Positions 16,865 to 25,825 of a stretch of DNA of 49,448 bases are shown here, one piece after another. Positions within the stretch are counted from its first letter, which is position 1; each line of letters begins with the position of its first letter. This DNA comes from an uncultured Bacteroidia bacterium (GTDB lineage: Bacteria > Bacteroidota > Bacteroidia > Bacteroidales > UBA932), in assembly GCA_902762655.1 (NCBI GenBank), contig CACWOZ010000013.1, forward strand, positions 1-49,448, given 5' to 3'. Position numbers and translations under genes: made by a program. The notes beneath the pieces were generated by a model. It saw only the letters and a program-made list of their open reading frames with translations, ran no database searches and was not told where the DNA came from.

Positions 16865-18400
16865 ATGTTGTTACACCTTTTGTCGGCAATAGCAGGTGCC
16901 ACAGTGGCCCTGGCCGTTTACATATTCGCCCACAAAGCCTCGGTAAAGGGGCATGGCGAAGCCATCATCCAGAAGGCTGAACTCGAGGCCGAGCAGATAA
17001 AGCAGCAGAAGATCCTGCAGGCCAAAGAGAAGTTCCTCCAGCTCAAGAGCGAACACGAAGACTATATCAGCAATAAGAACAAGCAGTTGCAGGAGCGTGA
17101 GAATGCCATACAAAAGAAGGAATCCCAGCTCGGCCAGCAGGCCAGCGAACTCGGCCGCAAGCAGCATGAGCTCGACAGTGCCCGCGGCCAGGTGCGTGCG
17201 CAGATGGAGAACCTCGAGCGTAAGCAGGAAGAGTGCGAGCGCCTTACCGCCCAGGTGAACAAGCAGTTGGAGACCATCGCAGGCATGACCGCGACCGAGG
17301 CCAAGGCTATGCTAGTAGAGAATCTGAAGGCCGAGGCCCGCACAGAGGCCCAGGCTTACATCAACGACACCATGGATGATGCCCGCCTGAATGCCGCCAA
17401 GGAAGCTAAGCGCATTGTAATCAACACGATACAGCGCACCGCGACTGAAACTGCCATCGAGAATGCTGTAACTACGTTCCCCATCGATAACGACGAGGTA
17501 AAGGGACGTATCATCGGCCGTGAGGGCCGCAATATCCGAGCACTCGAGGCCGCTACCGGTGTCGAGATCGTCGTGGACGACACTCCAGACGCCATCATGC
17601 TTTCTGCGTTCGATCCCGTCCGCCGCGAGGTCGCCCGCCTTGCCCTGCACCAGCTGGTGGTCGACGGACGCATCCATCCCGCTCGTATCGAGGAGGTTGT
17701 GGCGAAGGTGAGCAAACAACTCGAAGAGGAGATACTCGAGACCGGCAAGCGCACCTGCATCGACATGGGCATACACGGCCTAAATATCGAACTTGTCAAG
17801 TTGATCGGCCGCATGAAGTACCGTTCCTCCTACGGCCAGAACCTTCTGCAGCACTCCCGCGAAGTCGCCAACATCGCTGCGGTGATGGCCTCCGAACTCG
17901 GCCTGAACCCCAAACTCGCCAAGCGCGCCGGCCTTCTCCACGATATAGGCAAGGTCTCCGATGAGGATCCGGATCTGCCTCACGCACTCCTCGGTGCCAA
18001 ACTTGCCGAGCAGTACAAGGAGCGCCCCGAGATCGTGAATGCCATCGGTGCCCACCACGAGGAGATGGAGATGACTTCTACCATTTCGCCCATCGTGCTT
18101 GTAGCTGATGCCATCTCCGGTGCCCGTCCCGGTGCCCGCCGCGAGGTGATCGAGTCCTACATCAAGCGTCTGAAGGGGATGGAGGATCTGGCAGCCGCCT
18201 ATCCAGGCGTGACTAAGTCCTATGCCATCCAGGCAGGCCGTGAACTCCGCGTAATCGTCGGTGCCGAGCAGGTCTCGGACGATGATGCCGCGCGTCTCTC
18301 CTCGGATATCGCACAGCGTATCCAGGACGAGATGACTTATCCGGGTCAGGTGAAGATCACCGTGATCCGCGAGACTCGCTCGGTCGCCTATGCTAAATAA
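16865..18400 (+). CDS. rny: Ribonuclease Y
   Basis: RNase Y is a membrane-bound endoribonuclease that starts mRNA decay. The 511-residue protein has one N-terminal transmembrane helix ([16 protein letters not shown]), a long coiled coil to about residue 200, a KH RNA-binding domain ([20 protein letters not shown], 217-236), and an HD metal-dependent hydrolase domain with LLQHSREVA and AGLLHDIGK. The C-terminal RNase Y domain is complete. It follows the 6S-like RNA and its terminator, so it is probably transcribed from its own start near 16840. dsbD begins 6 bp after its stop. Confidence 0.96.
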   Translation: MLLHLLSAIAGATVALAVYIFAHKASVKGHGEAIIQKAELEAEQIKQQKILQAKEKFLQLKSEHEDYISNKNKQLQERENAIQKKESQLGQQASELGRKQHELDSARGQVRAQMENLERKQEECERLTAQVNKQLETIAGMTATEAKAMLVENLKAEARTEAQAYINDTMDDARLNAAKEAKRIVINTIQRTATETAIENAVTTFPIDNDEVKGRIIGREGRNIRALEAATGVEIVVDDTPDAIMLSAFDPVRREVARLALHQLVVDGRIHPARIEEVVAKVSKQLEEEILETGKRTCIDMGIHGLNIELVKLIGRMKYRSSYGQNLLQHSREVANIAAVMASELGLNPKLAKRAGLLHDIGKVSDEDPDLPHALLGAKLAEQYKERPEIVNAIGAHHEEMEMTSTISPIVLVADAISGARPGARREVIESYIKRLKGMEDLAAAYPGVTKSYAIQAGRELRVIVGAEQVSDDDAARLSSDIAQRIQDEMTYPGQVKITVIRETRSVAYAK

Positions 18401-18406
18401 TTGAAC

Positions 18407-20263
18407 ATGAACAGACTACGCCTGATAGCGTTTTTCGTGGCAGCCCTCTTCGCAGGGCTGCCCGTTTGTGCCCAGAGCCTGCCTGATACCACGGTCGAGT
18501 GGAACAGCGAGGTTGTGGTCGGGCCCGATGGCGTTGCCCGCATCGTCTTCACCGGCACTCCCGTCGTGCCCCTCGACGAGGTGCATGGTACCCTGCAGTG
18601 GATTTCCTGCGTGGGTGAAGCCTGCCATTCGCCGGAAGAGATGGATTTCGATCTGCATCCTTCGGCAGTTTCTTCGGTCAGTCCGGAAGGAGGTGTCCCC
18701 CCTGAGGTTGACAAGCTCCTTCCGGACGGCGTTGACGGGCCGATTCAGTCGAAGGGCAAGGGTATCTGGGGCCTGATCCTGGAGGCGATACTTTGGGGCT
18801 TTGCGATGCTGCTGACACCCTGCGTCTTCCCGATGGTGCCGATGACCGTATCCTTCTTCGTCAAGGGCGGCTCCAATCCGGCCCAGGGGCGCTTCAAGGC
18901 CCTAATGTACGGCATCTTCATCGTCCTGCTCTATACCGTGCCGATATCCGTTATCATAGGATTGACCTGGGTCTTTGGCGGGTCGACCGTCACGGCCGAT
19001 ATCTTCAACTGGCTCGCAACGCACTGGCTGCCGAATACCATCTTCTTCGTTGTGTTCATGGTCTTTGCGGCATCTTTCTTCGGCGCCTTCGAGATCACCA
19101 TGCCATCGAAACTGGTGAATTCTTCCGACAAGAAATCGGACAAGGCCGGCCTTGCAGGGGTGTTTTTCATGGCGCTGACGCTGGTGCTGGTCTCCTTCTC
19201 CTGCACCGGACCCATCGTCGGAACCGTGCTCATCAAATCTACTTCCGGGGAGTTCTGGACCCCTATGGTGACGATGCTGGCTTTCAGCATTGCTTTTGCG
19301 CTGCCGTTTACCCTGCTGGCGCTATTCCCTTCGCTTTTGAAGAGTCTGCCGAAGAGCGGCGGATGGCTGAACAGCGTCAAGGTGGTGCTGGGTTTCATCG
19401 AAGTCGCGCTTGGATTCAAGTTCCTCAGCGTGGCGGACCAGACCTATCACTGGGGCATCCTGGACCGCGAAGTCTACCTCGCCATCTGGATTGTATGCTT
19501 CGCTTTGCTGGGCTTCTATCTGCTTGGTAAGCTGCGCTTTAAGTACGATGACGAGGTTAAGCACATCGGTGTCGGGCGCCTGGCGCTTGCCATCGTCGAC
19601 TTCGCTTTCGTCGTTTATATGATTCCCGGCATGTTCGGCGCGCCCCTCAAGGCTTTATCGGGGTATCTGCCTCCGCTGGAGACGCAGGATTTTGTGATCG
19701 TTTCAGCGGCGGAAGCTACTCCCCTTGAGGGACGTAACACCCGCGGTTCGATAGCGGGGGGACCGTCCCGAAGGGATGGTGGGGTGAGCCCGCAGGGCGA
19801 ACTCACGAAAGGGGAGCAGCTGTCAGCCGCTGCGATGGTCAAACTGCCCCACGGATTGATCGGCTATGACAATATCGACGACGCACTTGTAGCGGCGAAG
19901 GCGACGGGGAAGCGGGTTTTCGTAGATATCACCGGGCATGGCTGCGTAAACTGCCGTGAGATGGAAGCGCGTGTTTGGAGCGATCCTCAGGTGCTGCAGC
20001 GCTTGAGGGATGACTTCGTGATAGTTGCCCTATATACCGATGATAAGCAGAAATTGTCGGAAGATCAATGGGTTACGACCCCGGAGGGAAAAGTGTTGAA
20101 GGATGTCGGCCGCGTGAACAGTTACATTGCCCGCAGCCGCTTCGGCGTCAACGCCCAGCCCAACTACTTCATCTTGGATTCCGCCGGAACGGTGCTCGCC
20201 GGCCCCCGCGGCTACGATCTGTCGATACCCGGTTTCATCGACTTTCTTGACCGTGATATCTAA
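18407..20263 (+). CDS. dsbD: Thiol:disulfide interchange protein DsbD family
   Basis: DsbD carries electrons from cytoplasmic thioredoxin across the inner membrane. The 618-residue protein has a signal peptide (to about AQS), a shortened N-terminal periplasmic part, an eight-helix membrane domain with the redox cysteines in LTPCVFPMVP (Cys139) and SFSCTGPIVG (Cys266), and a C-terminal thioredoxin domain with GHGCVNCREM (CxxC near 512). The N-terminal alpha domain is reduced and its cysteine pair is not evident, apart from CVGEAC. A structured 98-bp element is inserted in frame in the linker before the thioredoxin domain. I start at ATG 18407, 6 bp after rny. Confidence 0.9.
   Translation: MNRLRLIAFFVAALFAGLPVCAQSLPDTTVEWNSEVVVGPDGVARIVFTGTPVVPLDEVHGTLQWISCVGEACHSPEEMDFDLHPSAVSSVSPEGGVPPEVDKLLPDGVDGPIQSKGKGIWGLILEAILWGFAMLLTPCVFPMVPMTVSFFVKGGSNPAQGRFKALMYGIFIVLLYTVPISVIIGLTWVFGGSTVTADIFNWLATHWLPNTIFFVVFMVFAASFFGAFEITMPSKLVNSSDKKSDKAGLAGVFFMALTLVLVSFSCTGPIVGTVLIKSTSGEFWTPMVTMLAFSIAFALPFTLLALFPSLLKSLPKSGGWLNSVKVVLGFIEVALGFKFLSVADQTYHWGILDREVYLAIWIVCFALLGFYLLGKLRFKYDDEVKHIGVGRLALAIVDFAFVVYMIPGMFGAPLKALSGYLPPLETQDFVIVSAAEATPLEGRNTRGSIAGGPSRRDGGVSPQGELTKGEQLSAAAMVKLPHGLIGYDNIDDALVAAKATGKRVFVDITGHGCVNCREMEARVWSDPQVLQRLRDDFVIVALYTDDKQKLSEDQWVTTPEGKVLKDVGRVNSYIARSRFGVNAQPNYFILDSAGTVLAGPRGYDLSIPGFIDFLDRDI
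19719..19816 (+). repeat. Palindromic element inserted in frame in dsbD
   Basis: CTCCCCTT (19719-19726) and AAGGGGAG (19809-19816) are terminal inverted repeats. Inside are three hairpins: CCCGC/GCGGG (19740-19758), ACCGTCCC/GGGATGGT (19762-19780) and GTGAG/CTCAC (19784-19806). It encodes a Gly/Arg/Ser-rich stretch unlike the rest of DsbD, lying exactly in the linker between membrane and thioredoxin domains. This is the behaviour of a mobile palindromic repeat tolerated inside a gene. Confidence 0.65.
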
Positions 20264-20295
20264 CTTGCTAAAACCTCACCCATGCAGCGAGCAAA

Positions 20296-21120
20296 TCAAA
20301 GCCCTGCTACCAGTTCCCGGAAGAGTCCGGTCATCTTGCGGGAGGCGAGGTCGGCCTGGCGGACGATTTCGTTCTCGTCGGTGACATAGTCGTCGCCGGC
20401 TTCATGGGCTACATCGGTAATCACGGACATGCCGAGCACGCGAATACCGGCGTGGTGGGCGACAATCACTTCCGGAGTTACGCTCATGCCTACGTCGTCG
20501 CCGCCGATGGCACGGTAGAATGCATATTCGGCAGGGGTTTCGTAGCATGGCCCGGTGCAGGAGACGTAGATTCCCCGCTGCAACTTGACTCCCTGGCGCG
20601 AAGCAATAGAAAGCATCCGGGCCTGCAATTCAAGGTCGTAGGCGCAGGTCATGTCCGGGAAACGCGGCCCGAACTCGTCCAGATTGGGCCCTATCAGAGG
20701 ATTGGGCAGAAGATTGATATGGTCGCGGATCAGCATCAGGTCGCCGATGGCAAAGCTCTTGTTCATGGCACCGGCTGCATTGGAAACCAGAAGGTACTTG
20801 ATTCCCAGCTTAATCATCACGCGGACAGGAAGCACCACGGTGTCCATCCCGTAGCCCTCGTAATAATGATAGCGCCCCTGCATGGCGAGCACGCATTTGC
20901 CTCCCAGAAAGCCGCAGATGAAATTCCCCTTGTGTCCCACGGCCGTGGCTGCGGGGAAACCCGGCACCATCACGTAGGGAACCACGATGGGATCCTCAAT
21001 CTCATTTGCCAATTCTCCGAGACCGCTGCCCAGAATTATTCCCACCAGAGGCTTGCGTCCGTCCAACCACGAACTGAGGAACGCAGCCGCATCCTCGATA
21101 ATCTCAGCCCTTCTATCCAT
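20296..21120 (-). CDS. Purine nucleoside phosphorylase (second of two)
   Basis: A 274-residue PNP/MTAP-family trimeric phosphorylase that splits purine nucleosides to base and (deoxy)ribose-1-phosphate. Motifs: GSGLGELA, phosphate-site GHKGNF, MQGRYHYYEGY, SNAAGAMN, GPCYETPAEYAFYRAIGGDDVGMSV and the late VITDVAHE. It is about half identical to the next gene upstream in the operon, so the two arose by tandem duplication. The upstream stop and this start overlap as TAATG. Where the paralog has S-A-G-A-D, this copy has I-G-G-D-D, so substrate preference may differ. Confidence 0.93.
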   Translation of the reverse strand: MDRRAEIIEDAAAFLSSWLDGRKPLVGIILGSGLGELANEIEDPIVVPYVMVPGFPAATAVGHKGNFICGFLGGKCVLAMQGRYHYYEGYGMDTVVLPVRVMIKLGIKYLLVSNAAGAMNKSFAIGDLMLIRDHINLLPNPLIGPNLDEFGPRFPDMTCAYDLELQARMLSIASRQGVKLQRGIYVSCTGPCYETPAEYAFYRAIGGDDVGMSVTPEVIVAHHAGIRVLGMSVITDVAHEAGDDYVTDENEIVRQADLASRKMTGLFRELVAGL

Positions 21121-21947
21121 TACAGACTTTCAATCAGTTTGGTAAACAGAGGAATCATTTTCGCCGTAGCTGCATTCGCTTGCTGCACAACATCTTCGCC
21201 ATCATTGAAATTACGCTCGACGTTCTCGGTGTTGCATACGTTGGTCACAACCGACATGCCGAAAACACGCATGCCGCAATGGCGCGCCACAATCACCTCG
21301 GGAACAGTCGACATCCCCACCAGGTCGGCGCCGGCAGAACGGAAGAAACGCACCTCGGCCGGAGTCTCGTAGGTAGGGCCCGAACCGCCGAAATAAATGC
21401 CCTTGTGCAGGTTGAATCCGAGCGAAGCGGCAATCTCGACAGCCTTGGCCTGCAGTTCGAGGTCGTAGGCGCAGGTCATATCCGGGAAGCGGGGCCCGAA
21501 GTCGTCCATGTTCGCCCCGATCAGAGGGTTGGGCATGAAGTTGATATGGTCCCGGATGATGATGGTATCTCCCACCTTGTATTCGGGATTCAGGGCGCCT
21601 GCGGCATTGGAGACCAGCAGGAACTTCACCCCGAGTTTACTCATCACGCGCACGGGCAGGGTGAGGGTGGTCATGTCGTAACCTTCGTAATAGTGGAAAC
21701 GGCCCTGCATTGCCAGGACGCACTTGCCGCCCAGGAATCCGCAGATGAAATTGCCCTTGTGCCCGATTACGGTAGATATGGGGAAGCAGGGGATTTCGGT
21801 GTAGGGGATGGTGATGCGGTCTTCGATGATTTCGGCGAGTTGGCCGAGGCCGCTGCCAAGGATGATGGCCGCGACGGGCTTCCTGCCTTCGAGGCGCGAC
21901 TCGATGAACTCGGCCGCGGTGTTGATCTTGTTGATTCTTTCGTCCAT
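21120..21947 (-). CDS. Purine nucleoside phosphorylase (first of two)
   Basis: A 275-residue PNP/MTAP-family enzyme with GSGLGQLAE, GHKGNFICGF, MQGRFHYYEGYD, LLVSNAAGALN, MTCAYDLE, GPTYETPAEVRFFRSAGADLVGMS and VVTNVC. Together with the amidohydrolase 4 bp upstream it could salvage 5'-methylthioadenosine or adenosine by deamination and then phosphorolysis of the inosine product (inferred from order). It is the better conserved of the two tandem copies at the base-binding loop. Confidence 0.93.
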   Translation of the reverse strand: MDERINKINTAAEFIESRLEGRKPVAAIILGSGLGQLAEIIEDRITIPYTEIPCFPISTVIGHKGNFICGFLGGKCVLAMQGRFHYYEGYDMTTLTLPVRVMSKLGVKFLLVSNAAGALNPEYKVGDTIIIRDHINFMPNPLIGANMDDFGPRFPDMTCAYDLELQAKAVEIAASLGFNLHKGIYFGGSGPTYETPAEVRFFRSAGADLVGMSTVPEVIVARHCGMRVFGMSVVTNVCNTENVERNFNDGEDVVQQANAATAKMIPLFTKLIESL

Positions 21948-21951
21948 AGTG

Positions 21952-23229
21952 CTATTTGATTTTGCTGAGGGCCTGCCGCGCTTCGTGCAGGATCTCCCGT
22001 TCGCCCGCGATCTCCCGGTTGCGCATCACGAACCTGCCTCCGGCGATGACGGAGTCGATGCAGTCGGAGTGCGCTGAGTAGACGAGGTTTGCGAGGAAGG
22101 GGCCGGGGGAGAGGAAGTAGGAACTGTCGGTCTCCACTATGGAGATGTCCGCCAGGGCGCCCTCCTCCAGGCGTCCGCTGTCGAGCCGCAGGGCCTTGGC
22201 GCCGTTGATGGTCGCCATGTCCAGCAGTTCCGGAAGCGGCAGGGCCTTCGGGTCGTTCCTCCAGGCTTTCTGGAACAGGGCGGAGGTCTTCATCGCCTCG
22301 AGGATGTCGAGATTGTTGGAAGAAGCGCATCCGTCCGTGCCTATGCAGACGTTCACGCCTGCGTCGCGGAGTTCGTTGTAGAGGAACTTGTAGCCGGAGG
22401 ATAACTTTGTGTTGGAGTTGATGTTATGTATGCAGTGCACGCCGTGGCGCGCAAGCAGTTCGATGTCGTGTTCCGAGAGCCAGAGGCAGTGGGCTGCGAG
22501 CAGATTGGGCCCCAGCACGCCGATGGCGTCGAGGTATTCCACGGGGGTGAGCCCGCCGTGGGCCGCCTTGCAGTCTTCCACTTCCTTAAGGGTTTCGGAA
22601 AGATGGATGTGAAGAGGGAGGTCGTGCTTGCGGGCGAAGTCCGCCGCCCAAATCATCATGGGCTCGCTGACGGAGTATATGGCATGGAAGGCGAGTTCGT
22701 AGATGGCGCCGTCCTTCTTCCATAAGTCCTTGACTTCCTCGTACTTGCGCTCGCACTGGTCCATCTGTCGGCGGGCTTCCTCCGGGTCGCCGTGGTCGAT
22801 GATGTCGTAGCCGACGGCGGGGCGGATGCCCATCTCGGAAGCGGCCTGCTGGCAGGCCTGGAAGAACCAGTACTGGTCGTTGAAAGTGGTGGTGCCGGTG
22901 CGTATCATTTCGATACAGGCGACCTTGGCGCTCCAGTAGACGTAATCGTAGTCGAAGCCGGCCTCGATGTCCCAGATTTTTTTGATCCAGTCCTGGAAGA
23001 CCATGTCTTCGCCGATTCCGCGCATCAGCGCCATGCCGGCATGGGTATGCATGTTGATGAATCCCGGCAGGGCCCATTTGCCGCTGCACTCCATCACTTC
23101 TACATCCCCGGTGAGGTCCCAGTCGATGCAGGAGCCTTCGGGGGCTATCTTCACAATACGGCTGCCGGCGATGAGAATATCTTTCCTTTCACCGCCGACA
23201 GTTATGCTTTTCAGCAGGATGGAGGCCAT
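21952..23229 (-). CDS. Amidohydrolase, MTA/SAH deaminase-like
   Basis: A 425-residue member of the TrzN/ATZ-type amidohydrolase family; close relatives deaminate 5'-methylthioadenosine and S-adenosylhomocysteine. Metal and catalytic motifs are present: FINMHTHAGMALMRG (HxH), HIHLSET, LLAAHCLWL and GTDGCASSNN, with the C-terminal beta part LADISIVETD. The start overlaps the end of the DUF3276 gene by 1-3 bp. Two purine nucleoside phosphorylases follow, which fits a deaminate-then-phosphorolyse pathway. Exact substrate is not settled by sequence. Confidence 0.85.
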   Translation of the reverse strand: MASILLKSITVGGERKDILIAGSRIVKIAPEGSCIDWDLTGDVEVMECSGKWALPGFINMHTHAGMALMRGIGEDMVFQDWIKKIWDIEAGFDYDYVYWSAKVACIEMIRTGTTTFNDQYWFFQACQQAASEMGIRPAVGYDIIDHGDPEEARRQMDQCERKYEEVKDLWKKDGAIYELAFHAIYSVSEPMMIWAADFARKHDLPLHIHLSETLKEVEDCKAAHGGLTPVEYLDAIGVLGPNLLAAHCLWLSEHDIELLARHGVHCIHNINSNTKLSSGYKFLYNELRDAGVNVCIGTDGCASSNNLDILEAMKTSALFQKAWRNDPKALPLPELLDMATINGAKALRLDSGRLEEGALADISIVETDSSYFLSPGPFLANLVYSAHSDCIDSVIAGGRFVMRNREIAGEREILHEARQALSKIK

Positions 23230-23579
23230 TAAAAGTAGCCTTCCTGTTCGGGCCCCTGCTCGGTTTCGGGCGTTTCACGCACGGGAATGGTGCCGCCGAA
23301 GCAGTTGTCGGTGATGTATTTGATCACCTCGTCGAGCCCTTCCTTGAATTTGTCGAAATCTTCCTTGTAGAGGAAAATCTTGTGCTTGTCGTATGTGAAA
23401 GTCCCATCGGGATTATTACGACGCTTGCTCTCGGTGATTGTCAGGTAGAAGTCGTTCTGACCCCTCGTGGACTTTACATCGAAAAAGTATGTACGTTTAC
23501 CGGCTCTTACAGGCTTGGAGTAAACATCTTCCGCATTTCGATCCTGATAACCAAACTGATCTCTGTCCTCTTTGTACAT
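23229..23579 (-). CDS. DUF3276 (PUR-alpha-like) protein
   Basis: A 116-residue protein of DUF3276, a bacterial relative of the eukaryotic Pur-alpha nucleic-acid-binding fold. The core runs from residue 22 (VRAGKRTYFFDVKSTRG) through FYLTITESKR and KHKIFLYKEDFDKFKEGLDEVI; a disordered acidic tail ends the protein. The family binds RNA or DNA in the members studied. It heads the nucleoside-salvage operon and has its own -7 element. Its role in that operon is not known. Confidence 0.85.
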   Translation of the reverse strand: MYKEDRDQFGYQDRNAEDVYSKPVRAGKRTYFFDVKSTRGQNDFYLTITESKRRNNPDGTFTYDKHKIFLYKEDFDKFKEGLDEVIKYITDNCFGGTIPVRETPETEQGPEQEGYF

Positions 23580-23605
23580 AAACTGATTATTTAAATTTGT
23601 TTCTG

Positions 23606-23643
23606 CAAAATTAGAATTTTTTAAGGATTAGATGCTATATTTG
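23606..23643. promoter_or_regulatory. Divergent -7 elements for DUF3276 and nusB
   Basis: Minus strand TAATTTTG (complement of 23606-23613) lies 26 bp before the DUF3276 start. Plus strand TATATTTG at 23636-23643 lies 23 bp before the nusB ATG. No clear -33 boxes are seen. Confidence 0.5.
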
Positions 23644-23666
23644 CATATTATTTTTGTTTGAAAAAG

Positions 23667-24581
23667 ATGCTTAACCGCAGAATCCTACGTATAAAGGCTT
23701 TCAAGGCCATATACAGTTTCACGGAAAACCAGTCTGCCACACTCAAGGAACTTGAGGCGCAGTTGGACCGCTCCCTCGAATCGACGAGGGATCTCTACCT
23801 CTTTTTACTTTGCAGCATAGGCCCCGTCACAAGGGAAGCAAAATCCCGCCTGGAGGCCGCCAGAGCCAAGTTCAACCCCACCGAGGAAGAACTTCATCCG
23901 AACTTCAAGTTCGCCGACAACCACATAGCCCCAAAAATGGAAGAGGATCCGGATTTCCTGAAACTGATTCAGAAAAAGAAATTCGACTGGGGGCAGTATG
24001 ACGTGCTGGTGCGCCACCTCTACGATTCCATACGCTCCAAAGATTATTTTAAAGAATACCTTGAATCCGGCCCCAACAGCCTGAAGGAAGACGCGAAACT
24101 CTGGGTCCGCATCTTCGAAGAGGAATTCGAAGACAACGAAGAACTCGAAGAGATACTCGAAGACCTCTCCATCTGGTGGAATGACGACCTCGCCTACGCC
24201 CTGACCTGGTGCTGCCGCACTATGGAAAACCTCGGCAAAGGCAGGCCCTGGAACCTTCCTCCGCTCTTCATGAGCGACATGGACGAAACCGGTTCAAAAG
24301 AGAGCGACAAGGCCTTCGTGGTCAAGCTCCTGCGCTCCGCGTACACGGGTTACGACCGCTATATCAAGCAGATAGCGGAGGTGACCCCGAAGTGGGACCG
24401 CAGCCGCATCTGCACCACCGACCTCGCCCTCATCATCTGCGGACTGGCAGAAGCCGAGGCCTTCGACAACATAGCCCCGAAGGTGACAATCAACGAGTTC
24501 GTGGAGATATCCAAGTACTACAGCACACCCGAAAGCAGGGCTTTCGTCAACGGAATTCTGGACAAACTGATAAAAAAATAA
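23667..24581 (+). CDS. nusB: Transcription antitermination factor NusB, extended form
   Basis: NusB, with NusE/S10, binds boxA RNA and supports rRNA antitermination. The 304-residue protein begins MLNRRILRIKAFKAIYSF and ends with the NusB core (VTPKWDRSRICTTDLALIICGLAEAEAF, TINEFVEISKYYSTPESRAFVNGILDKLI). As in other Bacteroidota it is about twice the length of the E. coli protein because of a long acidic middle insertion. I take ATG 23667 rather than TTG 23658. It leads yajC, ybbR-like, coaE and rimO, all closely packed. Confidence 0.93.
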   Translation: MLNRRILRIKAFKAIYSFTENQSATLKELEAQLDRSLESTRDLYLFLLCSIGPVTREAKSRLEAARAKFNPTEEELHPNFKFADNHIAPKMEEDPDFLKLIQKKKFDWGQYDVLVRHLYDSIRSKDYFKEYLESGPNSLKEDAKLWVRIFEEEFEDNEELEEILEDLSIWWNDDLAYALTWCCRTMENLGKGRPWNLPPLFMSDMDETGSKESDKAFVVKLLRSAYTGYDRYIKQIAEVTPKWDRSRICTTDLALIICGLAEAEAFDNIAPKVTINEFVEISKYYSTPESRAFVNGILDKLIKK

Positions 24582-24584
24582 ATT

Positions 24585-24908
24585 ATGAACATCCTCACTA
24601 TTCTTCAGGCCGCACAACAGCCCGCAGGTGGCGGCGGCGCAAGTTTCTGGATTATGATACTCCTGCTCTTCGCAGTGATGTGGCTCTTTATGATCCGCCC
24701 CCAGCGCAAGCAGCAGAAAGAACTCGAGAAGTTCCGCAAAGAACTCAAGAAAGGTGACAAGGTGGTCACCGCCGGCGGCATCTACGGAACCGTCGCTGAA
24801 ATCCAGGAGCGCAGCGTGCTCATCAAGGTAGACGGCGAAGTCAAACTCCGCGTCGACAAGAACAGCATCGTCCGCGACTACAGCACCGACGCACAGGAAA
24901 CCAAATAG
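24585..24908 (+). CDS. yajC: YajC, Sec translocon accessory protein
   Basis: A 107-residue single-pass membrane protein of the SecDF-YajC complex. It has a Gly/Ala-rich start, one hydrophobic helix (FWIMILLLFAVMWLFMI), the conserved IRPQRKQQKELEKFRKELKKGDKVVTAGGIYGTV turn (residues about 36-69, here quoted only in part as RPQRKQQKE and GDKVVTAGG), and a short beta tail. It sits 3 bp after nusB and its TAG overlaps the GTG of the next gene. Confidence 0.95.
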   Translation: MNILTILQAAQQPAGGGGASFWIMILLLFAVMWLFMIRPQRKQQKELEKFRKELKKGDKVVTAGGIYGTVAEIQERSVLIKVDGEVKLRVDKNSIVRDYSTDAQETK

Positions 24909-25825
24909 TGAAGAACTGGCAGTACTTCGCGGGATGTCTCGCGCTGTCGGCCGGTATCTGGCTGATACACAATCTGTCGCATATGCAGACGGATGTGGTC
25001 ACCGTGCAGGTCGTGGCAGAGAGCAACATCGCCGGAAGGGCTGCCGCATCGAGCGACGCGGTGTCGCTGACAGCGCGCTGCAAGGCCTCCGGATTCCGCC
25101 TCCTTTATCTGGAGAGGAAGAGCGAAGCCGTGCGGGTGCGCTTCGACGCAGACGACTTCACGCACGAGGAGGGCGACTATTTCAGCATAGGCTCCGCCCA
25201 GCTCTACCGCTACGTGAACGACATTTTCGGATCCGGCGCAAGCGTTGAGTCTTTCCTCTTCGACAAACTCCGCTTCCGCTTCATAAGGGAACTCAACAAG
25301 AAGGTGCCGGTGCGGGTGAACAGCCTGCTGAGTTTCCGCCCGCAGTACATGCAGAACGGCACGTTCGTGGTTCAGCCGGATTCCGTGCTGGTCTACGGCC
25401 CGTCGGACCTGCTTGCCAACCTGGAATCGATCGGCACACGCACCATTGAGCGCAGCGACATCCGCGGCAGCATGCACGGAGAAGTGGCGCTGGAGGCCCC
25501 TGAGGGGCTGCGTCTGTCGGACGAGGCGGTGTCGTGGTCGCTGGAGGTCAGCCGTTTCGTGGAGATGGAGACCGAGTTGCCGGTCAGCGCACGCGGAGTG
25601 CCCCCCGGCAAGGAACTCAGCATCTATCCGAACAGGGTGAAGGTTACCTTCAGATGCGTTTTCCCGGTGATGGCCAAACCCGCGGAATCTGCTGTCTGCT
25701 ATGTTGATTACCACGAATTTGCGGGCTCGCTCACAGGCCGCTGCGTCATACACTGCGATGCCCCCAGGGGGGTAATCAGCGCCAGCGTGCAGCCGTCCGT
25801 GGCAGAATGCGTCGAAAAGCTATGA
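24908..25825 (+). CDS. YbbR-like domain protein
   Basis: A 305-residue protein with an N-terminal membrane anchor (YFAGCLALSAGIWLIH), then beta-rich periplasmic YbbR-type repeats: VPVRVNSLLSFRPQYM and later ELPVSARGVPPGKELSIYPNRVKVTF. YbbR proteins in Firmicutes support the c-di-AMP cyclase CdaA; in Bacteroidota the role is unclear. The start is GTG at 24908, overlapping the yajC stop; no better start is present. The stop overlaps the coaE ATG (ATGA). The position between yajC and coaE is typical of the phylum. Confidence 0.8.
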   Translation: MKNWQYFAGCLALSAGIWLIHNLSHMQTDVVTVQVVAESNIAGRAAASSDAVSLTARCKASGFRLLYLERKSEAVRVRFDADDFTHEEGDYFSIGSAQLYRYVNDIFGSGASVESFLFDKLRFRFIRELNKKVPVRVNSLLSFRPQYMQNGTFVVQPDSVLVYGPSDLLANLESIGTRTIERSDIRGSMHGEVALEAPEGLRLSDEAVSWSLEVSRFVEMETELPVSARGVPPGKELSIYPNRVKVTFRCVFPVMAKPAESAVCYVDYHEFAGSLTGRCVIHCDAPRGVISASVQPSVAECVEKL

